Notes under the pieces: generated by a model | Databases searched by the model: none | Told to the model about the DNA's origin: nothing | Seen by the model: only the letters and a program-made list of their open reading frames with translations | Assembly: GCA_964469905.1 (NCBI GenBank) | Contig: CAYXZW010000005.1 | Location: 49,167 to 113,166 of the forward strand | DNA length: 64,000 nucleotides | Direction: 5' to 3' | Origin: MVRV01 sp964469905 | GTDB taxonomy: Bacteria > Desulfobacterota > Syntrophia > Syntrophales > Smithellaceae | Shown here: piece by piece, positions 46,097 through 54,134 of the stretch | Layout of the letters: each line of letters starts with the position of its first letter | Numbering within the stretch: the first letter of the stretch is position 1 | Program-made: the position numbers and the translations under genes

Positions 46097-47143
46097 TTAG
46101 CGCTGGAAGTATTTCTCTTTGAATTTCAAGGCCACGGTGACCAGACCGATCATCACCGGCACCTCCACCAGAGGACCGATCACCGCTGCAAAGGCAGCGC
46201 CGGAATTAATGCCGAAAACGGCAATCGCCACGGCAATCGCCAACTCAAAATTGTTGCTTGCCGCCGTGAATGCCAGAGTGGTTGTTTTAGAATAATCAGC
46301 TTCCAGCTTTTTGCCCATATAAAACGACACCAGAAACATGACCACAAAATAGATCAGCAACGGGATGGCGATTCGGACAACATCGACCGGCAGTGTAACG
46401 ATTAAATTGCCCTTCAGACTGAACATCACAACAATCGTAAACAAAAGAGCTATCAGAGTGAGCGGACTGATCAGCGGCACAAAGCGTGAATGATACAACT
46501 CTTTTCCCATGAGCTTTACGCCGATCAACCGGGTCAAAGCCCCGGCAATACAGGGAATGCCCAGATAGATGAAGACACTTTCGGCAATCTGGCGTATGCT
46601 GACATTCACGACGCTGCCGGTAAATCCAAAATAGGGCGGGAGCACTGTGATAAAAAACCAGGCGAACACGCTGTAAAAAAGTACCTGAAAAATACTATTA
46701 AAAGCAACGAGACCGGCGGCATATTCCGTGTTACCTTTCGCCAGTTCATTCCAGACAATAACCATGGCTATACAGCGCGCCAGTCCAATCATGATCAGGC
46801 CCACCATGTATTCAGGCTTATCCGGTAAAAACACAATCGCCAGGACAAACATTAAAACCGGCCCGATCAGCCAGTTCTGCACCAGCGACAGCCCAAGGAT
46901 TTTTCCGTTGCGGAAAACCCGGGGCAAATCCTCATATTTCACTTTGGCAAAAGGCGGATACATCATCAAAACAAGCCCCACAGCAATGGGGATATTAGTT
47001 GTGCCCACCTGGAACGAATTAATGAAGGCTTCAACACCAGGGATGAAATAACCAAGTCCTACGCCCAGAATCATAGCCGCAAAAATCCACAGTGTCAGAA
47101 AACGATCTAAAGATGACAACCGACTGGCAACATGTTCCGCCAT
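46097..47143 (-). CDS. arsB: ACR3-type arsenite efflux transporter
   Basis: The 348-residue protein has about 10 helices. The ACR3 conserved cysteine lies in helix 4 (GLARC124IAMVIVWNELA), and the region LAFTAASNNFELAIAVAI contains a conserved Glu. It exports As(III), possibly Sb(III). It lies 10 bases after ccdA and precedes the VKOR-thioredoxin gene. Confidence 0.93.
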   Translation of the reverse strand: MAEHVASRLSSLDRFLTLWIFAAMILGVGLGYFIPGVEAFINSFQVGTTNIPIAVGLVLMMYPPFAKVKYEDLPRVFRNGKILGLSLVQNWLIGPVLMFVLAIVFLPDKPEYMVGLIMIGLARCIAMVIVWNELAKGNTEYAAGLVAFNSIFQVLFYSVFAWFFITVLPPYFGFTGSVVNVSIRQIAESVFIYLGIPCIAGALTRLIGVKLMGKELYHSRFVPLISPLTLIALLFTIVVMFSLKGNLIVTLPVDVVRIAIPLLIYFVVMFLVSFYMGKKLEADYSKTTTLAFTAASNNFELAIAVAIAVFGINSGAAFAAVIGPLVEVPVMIGLVTVALKFKEKYFQR

Positions 47144-47153
47144 AAATTCCCCC

Positions 47154-47864
47154 TCAATTAATAAAATTCAGCACAATTAAATAAACGCCACCTAATATCA
47201 CCAGAACGCCGCATATCTTTTTCAGGATAACCGCACCTTTTGATTTTTCCGTCCAATGCAGATAGTGCTGCACGACTTCCGTAAAAGTACCGGCAAAAAC
47301 AAGAACCGCGCAGTGCCCGATGCCGTAAGCCAGGAGCAGGGAAAGCGCAAAAACAATTTGAGTCGATGCCATACTGAATACAACACCCAGCATCGTGGCC
47401 ATGTAAGCAAACGTACAAGGGCCCAAGGCAATGCCGAATATTAGACCCAGAACGAAAGCCGCCAGCATGCCCTTTCTTTTATAGTTCGGATTCGCACCGC
47501 CTTCCATAAAAGGCAGCGGCAATATTCCCATTAAATTGAAGCCGACAGCAAAGAAAACTATTGCCACAAAGTAGCTGCCATAGCCACCGATATCGCCGAT
47601 CATTCGCCCCATCAGTCCGGTAATAAGTCCGATGACGCCGATCGTAATCAGAATGCCTAATCCAAAAAGAGATGATAGTCCAAAGGCACGCGAAGTGCTG
47701 ATGTTGCCCTGGCCATCAATAAAACCGACAATGAGGGGAATACACGCAATGTGGCAAGGCGACAGAATAACCGACAGCACCCCCCAGACAAACGCCGCCC
47801 CAATGGCGATTTCGGGTGATTGGGTCAGCGCCCCCGAAAGCCAGGTGAATAGCTCTACGATCAT
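47154..47864 (-). CDS. ccdA: CcdA/DsbD-like thiol-transport membrane protein
   Basis: The 236-residue protein has six helices and two cysteine motifs, LSPC37HIAC41IPL and GPCTF, that shuttle electrons across the inner membrane. Its ATG abuts the TAA of the upstream thioredoxin gene, so it likely feeds reductant to that secreted thioredoxin. Placement between this and ACR3 is unusual and suggests a metalloid-reductive role (inference). Confidence 0.85.
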   Translation of the reverse strand: MIVELFTWLSGALTQSPEIAIGAAFVWGVLSVILSPCHIACIPLIVGFIDGQGNISTSRAFGLSSLFGLGILITIGVIGLITGLMGRMIGDIGGYGSYFVAIVFFAVGFNLMGILPLPFMEGGANPNYKRKGMLAAFVLGLIFGIALGPCTFAYMATMLGVVFSMASTQIVFALSLLLAYGIGHCAVLVFAGTFTEVVQHYLHWTEKSKGAVILKKICGVLVILGGVYLIVLNFIN

Positions 47865-48308
47865 TTACTTGACCCCCTGCATTTTCAGAACCTTGATGAG
47901 ATCCTCCTTCGGAAAGTATCCTTCATGCCGGAAATATTCCTTGCCGTCTTTATCCAGAAAGACCTGCGTGGGAATCACACGAATATTATATTTCTCAGCG
48001 TCTATCCTCCCTTGATTCGTCCAGACATCGTGAAAAAGAACAATTACCTGTCCCTTGTATGTTTCTGCCACTTCTTTCATAATGGGTTGCATGGCTTTGC
48101 AGGGAATGCACCTGGCGGCGCCGATTTCCACGAAAGTAACTAAAGGCGGACCGGACTTTTCCGTTTTTCCTGCCGCTGCTTTTGTTACCGATGGTTTGCC
48201 GGCAGTGCTTTGGGCAGCTACATAACGGCAGTCAACCGAAAGTGAAAGAAAAGCAAAGGCAGTTAAAACTGATAAAGTTACTATAAACAGTTTTGAACAC
48301 AGTTTCAT
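47865..48308 (-). CDS. Secreted thioredoxin-like protein
   Basis: The 147-residue product has a signal peptide (about 1-33) and a thioredoxin fold with redox motif C67-I-P-C70 and a cis-Pro (VIPTQVF). It immediately precedes ccdA, giving a reductant donor-acceptor pair for the periplasm. Confidence 0.85.
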   Translation of the reverse strand: MKLCSKLFIVTLSVLTAFAFLSLSVDCRYVAAQSTAGKPSVTKAAAGKTEKSGPPLVTFVEIGAARCIPCKAMQPIMKEVAETYKGQVIVLFHDVWTNQGRIDAEKYNIRVIPTQVFLDKDGKEYFRHEGYFPKEDLIKVLKMQGVK

Positions 48309-48383
48309 GTTTAATCAACTCCAAAACATTGAAGTCTAAGGGCAGCATATTTTATATATCCCTCAGCGAGTATGCATTGATTC

Positions 48384-48797
48384 TCAGCATTTGCCGCCGC
48401 AGGAACATCCGCCGGTTACCACCGGAGCGGTTGATAAATTACCCCCGGCGCCTTTAATTTTTTCACATATGCGGGCGACTATTTCATCTGAAACGGGGCT
48501 TTCTCCCTTAACGAGTCCCAGTTCTGTCAAAACATAAGATGTCGGATCAACTTCTATTCGTTCGAGCGTCTTTTTCGCACAGGCCTTTTTGCAGCCGTCA
48601 ATAGTAATGTTTTCAGCCGTACCTTTAGCCGATTGCAAATAACTGGACAATCCCGCGGCAATACCGGCAAGACATGTCATTTTAGCAAATCCCTCGGCGC
48701 GCAACTTTCGTGCTACTCTATCGGCAATCTCACCCACATCAGCCGCACCGGAACACGCATAAATTAATTTAGTTCCATCACCACCAAATCCAGCCAT
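48384..48797 (-). CDS. DGC-domain putative zinc-binding protein
   Basis: The 137-residue protein contains D-G-C-K-K-A-C and a cysteine-rich C-terminus (GGCSCGGKC). The DGC domain family is described as putative metal-binding, often near redox or arsenic genes. It follows the ArsP-like permease. The metal and role are not known. Confidence 0.7.
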   Translation of the reverse strand: MAGFGGDGTKLIYACSGAADVGEIADRVARKLRAEGFAKMTCLAGIAAGLSSYLQSAKGTAENITIDGCKKACAKKTLERIEVDPTSYVLTELGLVKGESPVSDEIVARICEKIKGAGGNLSTAPVVTGGCSCGGKC

Positions 48798-48823
48798 GAT
48801 ATCTCTCCTTTTTTTGACAAAAA

Positions 48824-49873
48824 TTAATAGATTAAATTAAACAGAAACCCCACAATCATAATGCCAGTAGCAACAATGCTGATAAATATTATAATGAGCG
48901 GCAGCTTGATAACTTTCTTCAAGATGATCATTTCGGGAAGAGATAGCCCGATTACTGACATCATGAAGGCCAGTGCAGTGCCCAGAGATGCCCCCTTTTC
49001 GAGCAGCGCCTGGAGAATCGGGATAATACCCGCCGCATTGGAATAAAGCGGAACTCCGATAAGAACAGCCAGGGGAACCGACCACCACGCCTCTTTACCC
49101 ATAATTGAGGCCATGAAGTTTTCCGGCACATACCCGTGAACGGCAGCACCCACGGCAATGCCGGCCACAATGTAAATCCAGACCTTGGAAACTATATCGA
49201 CTACGGCAGTATGACCTGCCTGAATTCTATCATTAAACGTTACTTTTCTTTCTTCGATTTGAAAATCACCGGCCTTGATTTCATAAACCCATTCTTCGAC
49301 AAAGCGCTCTACTTTGAGCTTGCCGATCACCCAGCCGGAAACGATAGCGATAAGCAATCCGGTGAAAGCATAAAGCAGGGCAGTCTTCCAGCCGAAAAGG
49401 CCAAAGAGCAGGACCAGTGCTACTTCATTAATCATGGGTGCGGACACCAGAAAGGAAAATGTCACACCTAGCGGAATACCGCTTTCCACAAAACCGATAA
49501 AAAGAGGAATTGCCGAACAAGTACAGAAGGGAGTTAAGATACCTAACGAGGCAGCCATGACGTTGCCAGCAAACAATGGTTTTCCTTCCAGTGCCTTTCT
49601 TGTTTTTTCCGGTGAGAAATAGGACCGGATGATACCGACAACAAAAACAATAACAGTTAGAAGGATAAACACTTTGGGGGTGTCATAGAGAAAAAATCGA
49701 ATCGCTTCCGTCAAATGAGCGGATCTATCCAGTTTAAGTATTTCATAAACAAGAAAATCAACTCCCTGCTCTAAAAAAAAATAGAGCAGAACTGCCAGAG
49801 GAATCAGTAAAAAAGGAATATAATTACCAATATTTTTATTGTTATTATTATCTGTCGCGCAGCATTCAGCCAT
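48824..49873 (-). CDS. ArsP/DUF318-type permease
   Basis: The 349-residue membrane protein has about 8-9 helices with the family motif PFCTCSAIPLFIGFVESG. ArsP-type permeases export trivalent organoarsenicals; other members handle Cu/Zn, so specificity is uncertain. The start is the ATG at 49873 (AGAGGAG upstream), not the TTG at 49915. The N-terminal MAECCATD adds a CC pair. It lies between the small thioredoxin and the DGC gene. Confidence 0.8.
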   Translation of the reverse strand: MAECCATDNNNNKNIGNYIPFLLIPLAVLLYFFLEQGVDFLVYEILKLDRSAHLTEAIRFFLYDTPKVFILLTVIVFVVGIIRSYFSPEKTRKALEGKPLFAGNVMAASLGILTPFCTCSAIPLFIGFVESGIPLGVTFSFLVSAPMINEVALVLLFGLFGWKTALLYAFTGLLIAIVSGWVIGKLKVERFVEEWVYEIKAGDFQIEERKVTFNDRIQAGHTAVVDIVSKVWIYIVAGIAVGAAVHGYVPENFMASIMGKEAWWSVPLAVLIGVPLYSNAAGIIPILQALLEKGASLGTALAFMMSVIGLSLPEMIILKKVIKLPLIIIFISIVATGIMIVGFLFNLIY

Positions 49874-49902
49874 TTCTATTACTCCTCTTTTATTACAACA
49901 AC

Positions 49903-50139
49903 CTATTTGCCGCAAATCATTTGTTTAATGTCGGACAGCGAGGGAAGCTTACCGGCAGCTTTAACTGCGCCGTCAATCACTAGCGCGGGAGTTGTCATTA
50001 CACCATATGTCATAATTTTCTTTATGTCTTTAACATGATCAATCTGGGCTTCAATGCCCATCTCGCTAACAGCAAGACGAACCGTATCTTCAAGTTTGTT
50101 ACAGGTTGCGCAACCCATCCCTAATATTTCTATTTTCAT
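49903..50139 (-). CDS. Small thioredoxin-like redox-active disulfide protein
   Basis: The 78-residue protein has redox motif C10-A-T-C13 (ILGMGCATCNKL) and a cis-Pro (TTPALVIDG). Members of this family are encoded beside ArsP-type permeases, as here. It lies 13 bases after arsR. Confidence 0.85.
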   Translation of the reverse strand: MKIEILGMGCATCNKLEDTVRLAVSEMGIEAQIDHVKDIKKIMTYGVMTTPALVIDGAVKAAGKLPSLSDIKQMICGK

Positions 50140-50152
50140 GTTTGACCTCCTT

Positions 50153-50485
50153 TTATTTCTTGCAGCACTTCAATATATGAGCATGTTCTTTGGCATTAGC
50201 CGACAATACGTCTTCCACGCAGCCAATAAACTGCATAATGCACGGAACCCGCAGACGATAAAAAATGGCATTGCCTCTTTTCTCCATCATGACCAGCCCG
50301 GCATTCTTTAAAACACTTAAATGCTTGGAAACGGTAGAAGCATCGGAACCAATCATTGCCGTAAGATCATTGACGCATTGTTCACCTTTGTTGAGTTCCT
50401 CAATAATAAAAAGCCGACTGGGGTGAGCCATTGCTTTAATTATTTTAGCCCGCGCTTCATGTTGAGTACTTACCCTGCTTGCCAT
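50153..50485 (-). CDS. arsR: ArsR/SmtB-family repressor
   Basis: The 110-residue winged-helix repressor has the recognition helix DASTVSKHLSVLKNAG. C37 lies in the helix expected to contact metal, and further cysteines occur at C82, C89 and C107-C108, so trivalent arsenic or antimony is a likely inducer. The classical ELCVCDL motif is only EQCVNDL here. It is the first gene of the metalloid run and probably autorepresses through the palindrome upstream. Confidence 0.9.
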   Translation of the reverse strand: MASRVSTQHEARAKIIKAMAHPSRLFIIEELNKGEQCVNDLTAMIGSDASTVSKHLSVLKNAGLVMMEKRGNAIFYRLRVPCIMQFIGCVEDVLSANAKEHAHILKCCKK

Positions 50486-50505
50486 TTTTTACTTCCCTCC
50501 TTAAT

Positions 50506-50527
50506 CTATTTGGTCAAATAGCCAAAT
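50506..50527 (-). promoter_or_regulatory. Palindromic candidate ArsR operator
   Basis: CTATTTG-GT-CAAATAG (50506-50521) is a perfect palindrome. A second one overlaps it, ATTTGG-N8-CCAAAT (50508-50527). Together they cover the -10 box of the arsR promoter. Confidence 0.6.
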
Positions 50528-50543
50528 TACCAGACGTTGTCAA
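50515..50543 (-). promoter_or_regulatory. Promoter of arsR operon
   Basis: On the minus strand, TTGACA (50543-50538), a 17-base spacer, then TATTTG (50520-50515). Confidence 0.55.
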
Positions 50544-50766
50544 GAAATATTTTATCAAAAAGATTGCTTGTGGAAATCAACCGGAGTGTTTTTCATGTTG
50601 CCGATTTTTTCAAATCCATATCAACTTTCAGGCCGGCATTTTTCCTCCGGAAGTCAGCATAATTGAGAATTCAAGCGGCAAGTTGCAGCATTACAGGAAG
50701 CCAAACTGCTCAAAAGACAAGGGATAACGCCAGCAGATAAAATGTCTATTTGAGCCAAGAAAATAC
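50544..50766. other. Intergenic region between arsR and AI-2E permease promoters
   Basis: Divergent-gene spacer of about 220 bases between the two promoters. No gene, hairpin or repeat was recognised. Confidence 0.5.
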
Positions 50767-50795
50767 TTGACCCAACCCCCTTTTGTCCTTATTGT
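50767..50795 (+). promoter_or_regulatory. Promoter of AI-2E family permease gene
   Basis: TTGACC (50767-50772), a 17-base spacer, then TATTGT (50790-50795). It overlaps the TTG that would extend the reading frame, so translation from there is unlikely. Confidence 0.5.
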
Positions 50796-50832
50796 TCAAT
50801 ATCTTCAATATCAAACGGAGGCATATCATCGA

Positions 50833-51879
50833 ATGCAAATGCCGAAATCACACACAGTTCTTTTTTTTACAATAATGCTGATAGTTACCGTTGCATTTTT
50901 TTACATTATGCAACCGTTCATCTATGCTGTTTTCTGGGCGATTATCATGGCGGGCCTCTTTATGCCCGTGTATAAAAAAATTGAGGAGAAGCTGCATAGG
51001 CCCACTCTGAGTGCAACGATAGTTCTCATAACGATTTGCCTCATTTTCATCCTTCCCTTTGTTTTCATCTTAAGCCTGCTGCTTAAGGAATCCATGGATA
51101 TCTACCAAGCTCTATCGGATGAAAACAGCCAGATCAATGCCTCTGTCCGGAAATTAGTGGAACTCATCAAACATAATCCCTATACGGACAGCTTACATCT
51201 CGACGATGCCGCCCTTACGGAGAAGATTTCGGATCTTTCCAAAAACGTTGCCGCCTATATCTTCGATACTCTGAAAAACTTTACTTCCAATACTCTTCAC
51301 TTTATTGTTCAATTGGGTGTCGTAATCTATGCGTTATTTTATTTCATCCGGGATGGGGAGAAATTTCTCAGTTCGATTATGCGGCTTTTGCCTCTCGGGC
51401 AGGATAGAGACCGTGTACTCCTGGAACACTTCCAGAAAACAGCCAACTCTACACTCAAAGTAACCTTGATCATCGGGGGAATCCAGGGCTTACTCGGAGG
51501 GCTGCTTTTTCTGTTTACAGGCATTCAGGGGGCGGTGCTCTGGGGGGTGGTGATGATCATTACGGCGGTAATTCCCGTCGTCGGCTGTGCTCTTGTCTGG
51601 GCACCGGCGGGCGTTTTCATGATGCTTACAGGCCATCTCTGGACAGGAATCTTTATCCTGGGCTTCGGATCTCTCGTCATCAGCATGGTTGATCATTTTC
51701 TCCGTCCGATACTTCTGGGCAAAGATGTCTCCATGCATCCTTTGCTAATCTTTCTATCCACCATGGGCGGTATTATCGTCTTCGGTTTCTCGGGTTTTAT
51801 CATTGGCCCGATTATCATGTCCATGGCCATGGCCGTCTGGCATATGTATGAGGAATATTATCTTAAAGAAATAATTTGA
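50833..51879 (+). CDS. AI-2E family permease (TqsA/PerM-like)
   Basis: The 348-residue inner-membrane protein has about 7-8 helices with the long hydrophilic loop between helices 3 and 4 typical of the AI-2E exporter family. Members transport varied substrates (signalling molecules, Na+/H+), so specificity is open. GGAGG lies 11 bases before the ATG at 50833, and the upstream promoter overlaps any earlier start. Confidence 0.8.
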   Translation: MQMPKSHTVLFFTIMLIVTVAFFYIMQPFIYAVFWAIIMAGLFMPVYKKIEEKLHRPTLSATIVLITICLIFILPFVFILSLLLKESMDIYQALSDENSQINASVRKLVELIKHNPYTDSLHLDDAALTEKISDLSKNVAAYIFDTLKNFTSNTLHFIVQLGVVIYALFYFIRDGEKFLSSIMRLLPLGQDRDRVLLEHFQKTANSTLKVTLIIGGIQGLLGGLLFLFTGIQGAVLWGVVMIITAVIPVVGCALVWAPAGVFMMLTGHLWTGIFILGFGSLVISMVDHFLRPILLGKDVSMHPLLIFLSTMGGIIVFGFSGFIIGPIIMSMAMAVWHMYEEYYLKEII

Positions 51880-52051
51880 CCGGAACATCAGGAGGCTCCC
51901 CAAAGATTCCAGCATAATCGCACCTGCAGGACGAATTTTTCGTGACAGCCGGTGCAAAAGACTTACTTCTTAAAACCCCTGTATTGCGAATTTATAATTT
52001 TATGCTAAATTACAAACACAAACCAAATAAATTAAATGGATAAAATGCACA

Positions 52052-52474
52052 ATGAAACGAATATTTATCGCCATGTTCATTTTTCCCGGCTTATTAATCT
52101 TCTTTACATCTACTAATGCTTTGGAATTATATAAGTGTATTGACCGTGATGGCAATTCAATTCTTACGAGTAGCCCGCAAGATGGAATGAAAGACTGCGT
52201 GTTAGAGGGCTCATCAGATGATTCCTCGCCAAAAGAACGCGTAAAGCAGCAAAAGAAATCGTATAAAGGCAGACAGGGATTCCAAAAAGACAACGCTGAA
52301 ACAGAAGCAAAAAAAGAGGAAGAAGAACGTAAAGAAGCAGCACTGATACGAGAAGGGAACAAATGCTATACTCAAGCTTTAAATGTTATATCCGGCGGCT
52401 CTATTTCTGACGTTTATTATTGGCGTATATGCAAGGACAAGAATGGCAAGATTGTCAGCAAAAGAAAGCTCTAA
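52052..52474 (+). CDS. Secreted DUF4124-like protein
   Basis: The product is 140 residues with a signal peptide (about 1-24, ending TNA). The mature start ELYKCIDRDGNSILTSSP fits the DUF4124 pattern, followed by a charged, Lys/Glu-rich helix and a C-terminal KDKNGKI strand. It is upstream of the caspase-like gene by 44 bases; a shared transcript is likely. The function of the family is unknown. Confidence 0.65.
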   Translation: MKRIFIAMFIFPGLLIFFTSTNALELYKCIDRDGNSILTSSPQDGMKDCVLEGSSDDSSPKERVKQQKKSYKGRQGFQKDNAETEAKKEEEERKEAALIREGNKCYTQALNVISGGSISDVYYWRICKDKNGKIVSKRKL

Positions 52475-52518
52475 ATTAAACATGTACTGGTCTTTACAAA
52501 ATAATTAAGGAGTAAGGC

Positions 52519-53862
52519 ATGAGAAGGTTTCTGCAAAGATGTGAAAAATTCATTAAAAGTGAAAAATCGCGACTGGCATTGATAGTGTTTGGCATTTGTC
52601 TTTTGGGGTTATGCTTTTATGGTGGCATGGGCGTTGCGGAAGCAAGCACAGGGCCGGGCGCTTCGCAGGAATTTGAACTGCCGATGGATATTATTCGAGA
52701 TCTGATCGTTTCCAAATTTCCCGCTAAATATATTACTGTGACTAGGGCAACAGCAAACCAGATTGATCTTGATTATCCAATGATACCCGGCACCTGTAAT
52801 ATAGAACTTGATCGGGTGAATGAGAATCGCACTAAGTTTACAATTCAGTGCCAATCTGGCCATCTTTTCATCGGTCGATCAGATCTTAGGAGTATGGAGC
52901 AAAACAAGGTAAAGCAACTTACCCAACTTGTATCGGAAGCCCGGTTGGATATGAGGTTGCGGCAACAGGAAGTTGACCGGGCTCAAGCGCTGGAAAATCA
53001 GAGAGCGCAGCAGATGAAGGAGATGTTAAAGGAAGTGGTCTCAGCTTCCAAAGGGCAAAAAGAGCAGGTACAGTCTATTACAATAGTATCGGATATTGAC
53101 AAGCCTGCCTACAATCTTGCAGAGCGAAAAAATGATTTTGCCGTAGTCGTCGGTATTGGCAAATATTTGGAGATTCCCGATGCCCAATTTGCCGAGCGAG
53201 ATGCAGAAGCAATGAAAAATCATCTTATCGCCATGGGGTTCCCGAGCCGTAATGTTGTCCACCTGAGCGGCGAACGGGCGGGATACAAAGCGATTGAAAA
53301 ATTTGTCGAAACCTGGTTGCCCAAAAATACTGACGAGAGCAGCCGCGTTTTTTTCTACTTTTCCGGGCATGGATCGCCCGACCCGCAAACCGGGAAGGCA
53401 TATATCCTGCCCTACGATGGCGATCCCAACTTTCTGGAAAACACCGGTTATCCTATCAGCAGGCTATATTCCAAACTGAACTCCCTTTCGGCACAAGAGG
53501 TGATCGTAATTTTAGACGCGTGCTTCTCTGGTTCAGGAGGCAGGTCAGTACTGGCAAAAGGTGCACGCCCCCTGGTTTTGACTTCCGATAAAATAACGAT
53601 TCCGGAGAGACTGACTGTTTTTGCCGCAGCTGAAGGAGATCAGATTACCAGCACACTGGAAGAACAGGGGCACGGAACATTTACATATTATTTTCTTAAA
53701 GGTATCAGTGGTGACGCGAAAGGCATCGCGGGAGCTGTCACAGCTAAAGGACTCTATTCTTATCTTAAGCCAAAAGTTCAGGACGCGGCCAGAAGACAAA
53801 ACAGAAATCAGGACCCTGTACTGCACATAAAAAACGATCGTGAGTTGATTAAATTCCGATAG
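52519..53862 (+). CDS. Secreted caspase-like (peptidase C14) protein
   Basis: The product is 447 residues. An N-terminal hydrophobic segment (about 18-42) acts as signal or anchor. A coiled-coil region (about 125-185) follows, then a C14 caspase fold with the catalytic His in YFSGHG (about 284) and Cys in LDACFSG (about 335). AAGGAG precedes the ATG. Prokaryotic metacaspase-like enzymes cut after basic or acidic residues; the target is unknown. An export signal suggests a periplasmic role. Confidence 0.85.
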   Translation: MRRFLQRCEKFIKSEKSRLALIVFGICLLGLCFYGGMGVAEASTGPGASQEFELPMDIIRDLIVSKFPAKYITVTRATANQIDLDYPMIPGTCNIELDRVNENRTKFTIQCQSGHLFIGRSDLRSMEQNKVKQLTQLVSEARLDMRLRQQEVDRAQALENQRAQQMKEMLKEVVSASKGQKEQVQSITIVSDIDKPAYNLAERKNDFAVVVGIGKYLEIPDAQFAERDAEAMKNHLIAMGFPSRNVVHLSGERAGYKAIEKFVETWLPKNTDESSRVFFYFSGHGSPDPQTGKAYILPYDGDPNFLENTGYPISRLYSKLNSLSAQEVIVILDACFSGSGGRSVLAKGARPLVLTSDKITIPERLTVFAAAEGDQITSTLEEQGHGTFTYYFLKGISGDAKGIAGAVTAKGLYSYLKPKVQDAARRQNRNQDPVLHIKNDRELIKFR

Positions 53863-54046
53863 CATTTATGTTTAATCATTGTTTTCCGGAATCATCAATT
53901 CGGATGATTGCCTATTGCCCAACATTAGTAGTATCAAGTCAGGAATAGCTCCGTACGGCACTTCAACAACAATTTTAAATTAGACTGTTCAATGGACCAT
54001 TATTTAGGACATTTCTAAATTGGCTGGACACAAGACCATTATTTTG

Positions 54047-54075
54047 TTGACGGATGGGAATCTTGCTCTTATACT
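54047..54075 (+). promoter_or_regulatory. Promoter of aldehyde ferredoxin oxidoreductase gene
   Basis: TTGACG (54047-54052), a 17-base spacer, then TATACT (54070-54075). It excludes an upstream ATG at 54054 as the start. An 11-bp direct repeat GACCATTATTT occurs at 53995 and 54034. Confidence 0.6.
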
Positions 54076-54134
54076 GCCCGCCCAAACTAACATACTATTA
54101 TCAAACGATTGCGATAGACCGGAAGGAAATAAAA

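Noticed and set aside
50767..50832. TTG-initiated extension of the AI-2E permease
   Set aside because: It overlaps the promoter -35 and -10 boxes; ATG 50833 has GGAGG upstream.
54054..54134. ATG 54054 as the AOR start
   Set aside because: It lies within the promoter; ATG 54135 follows GGAAGGAA and gives the family N-terminus.
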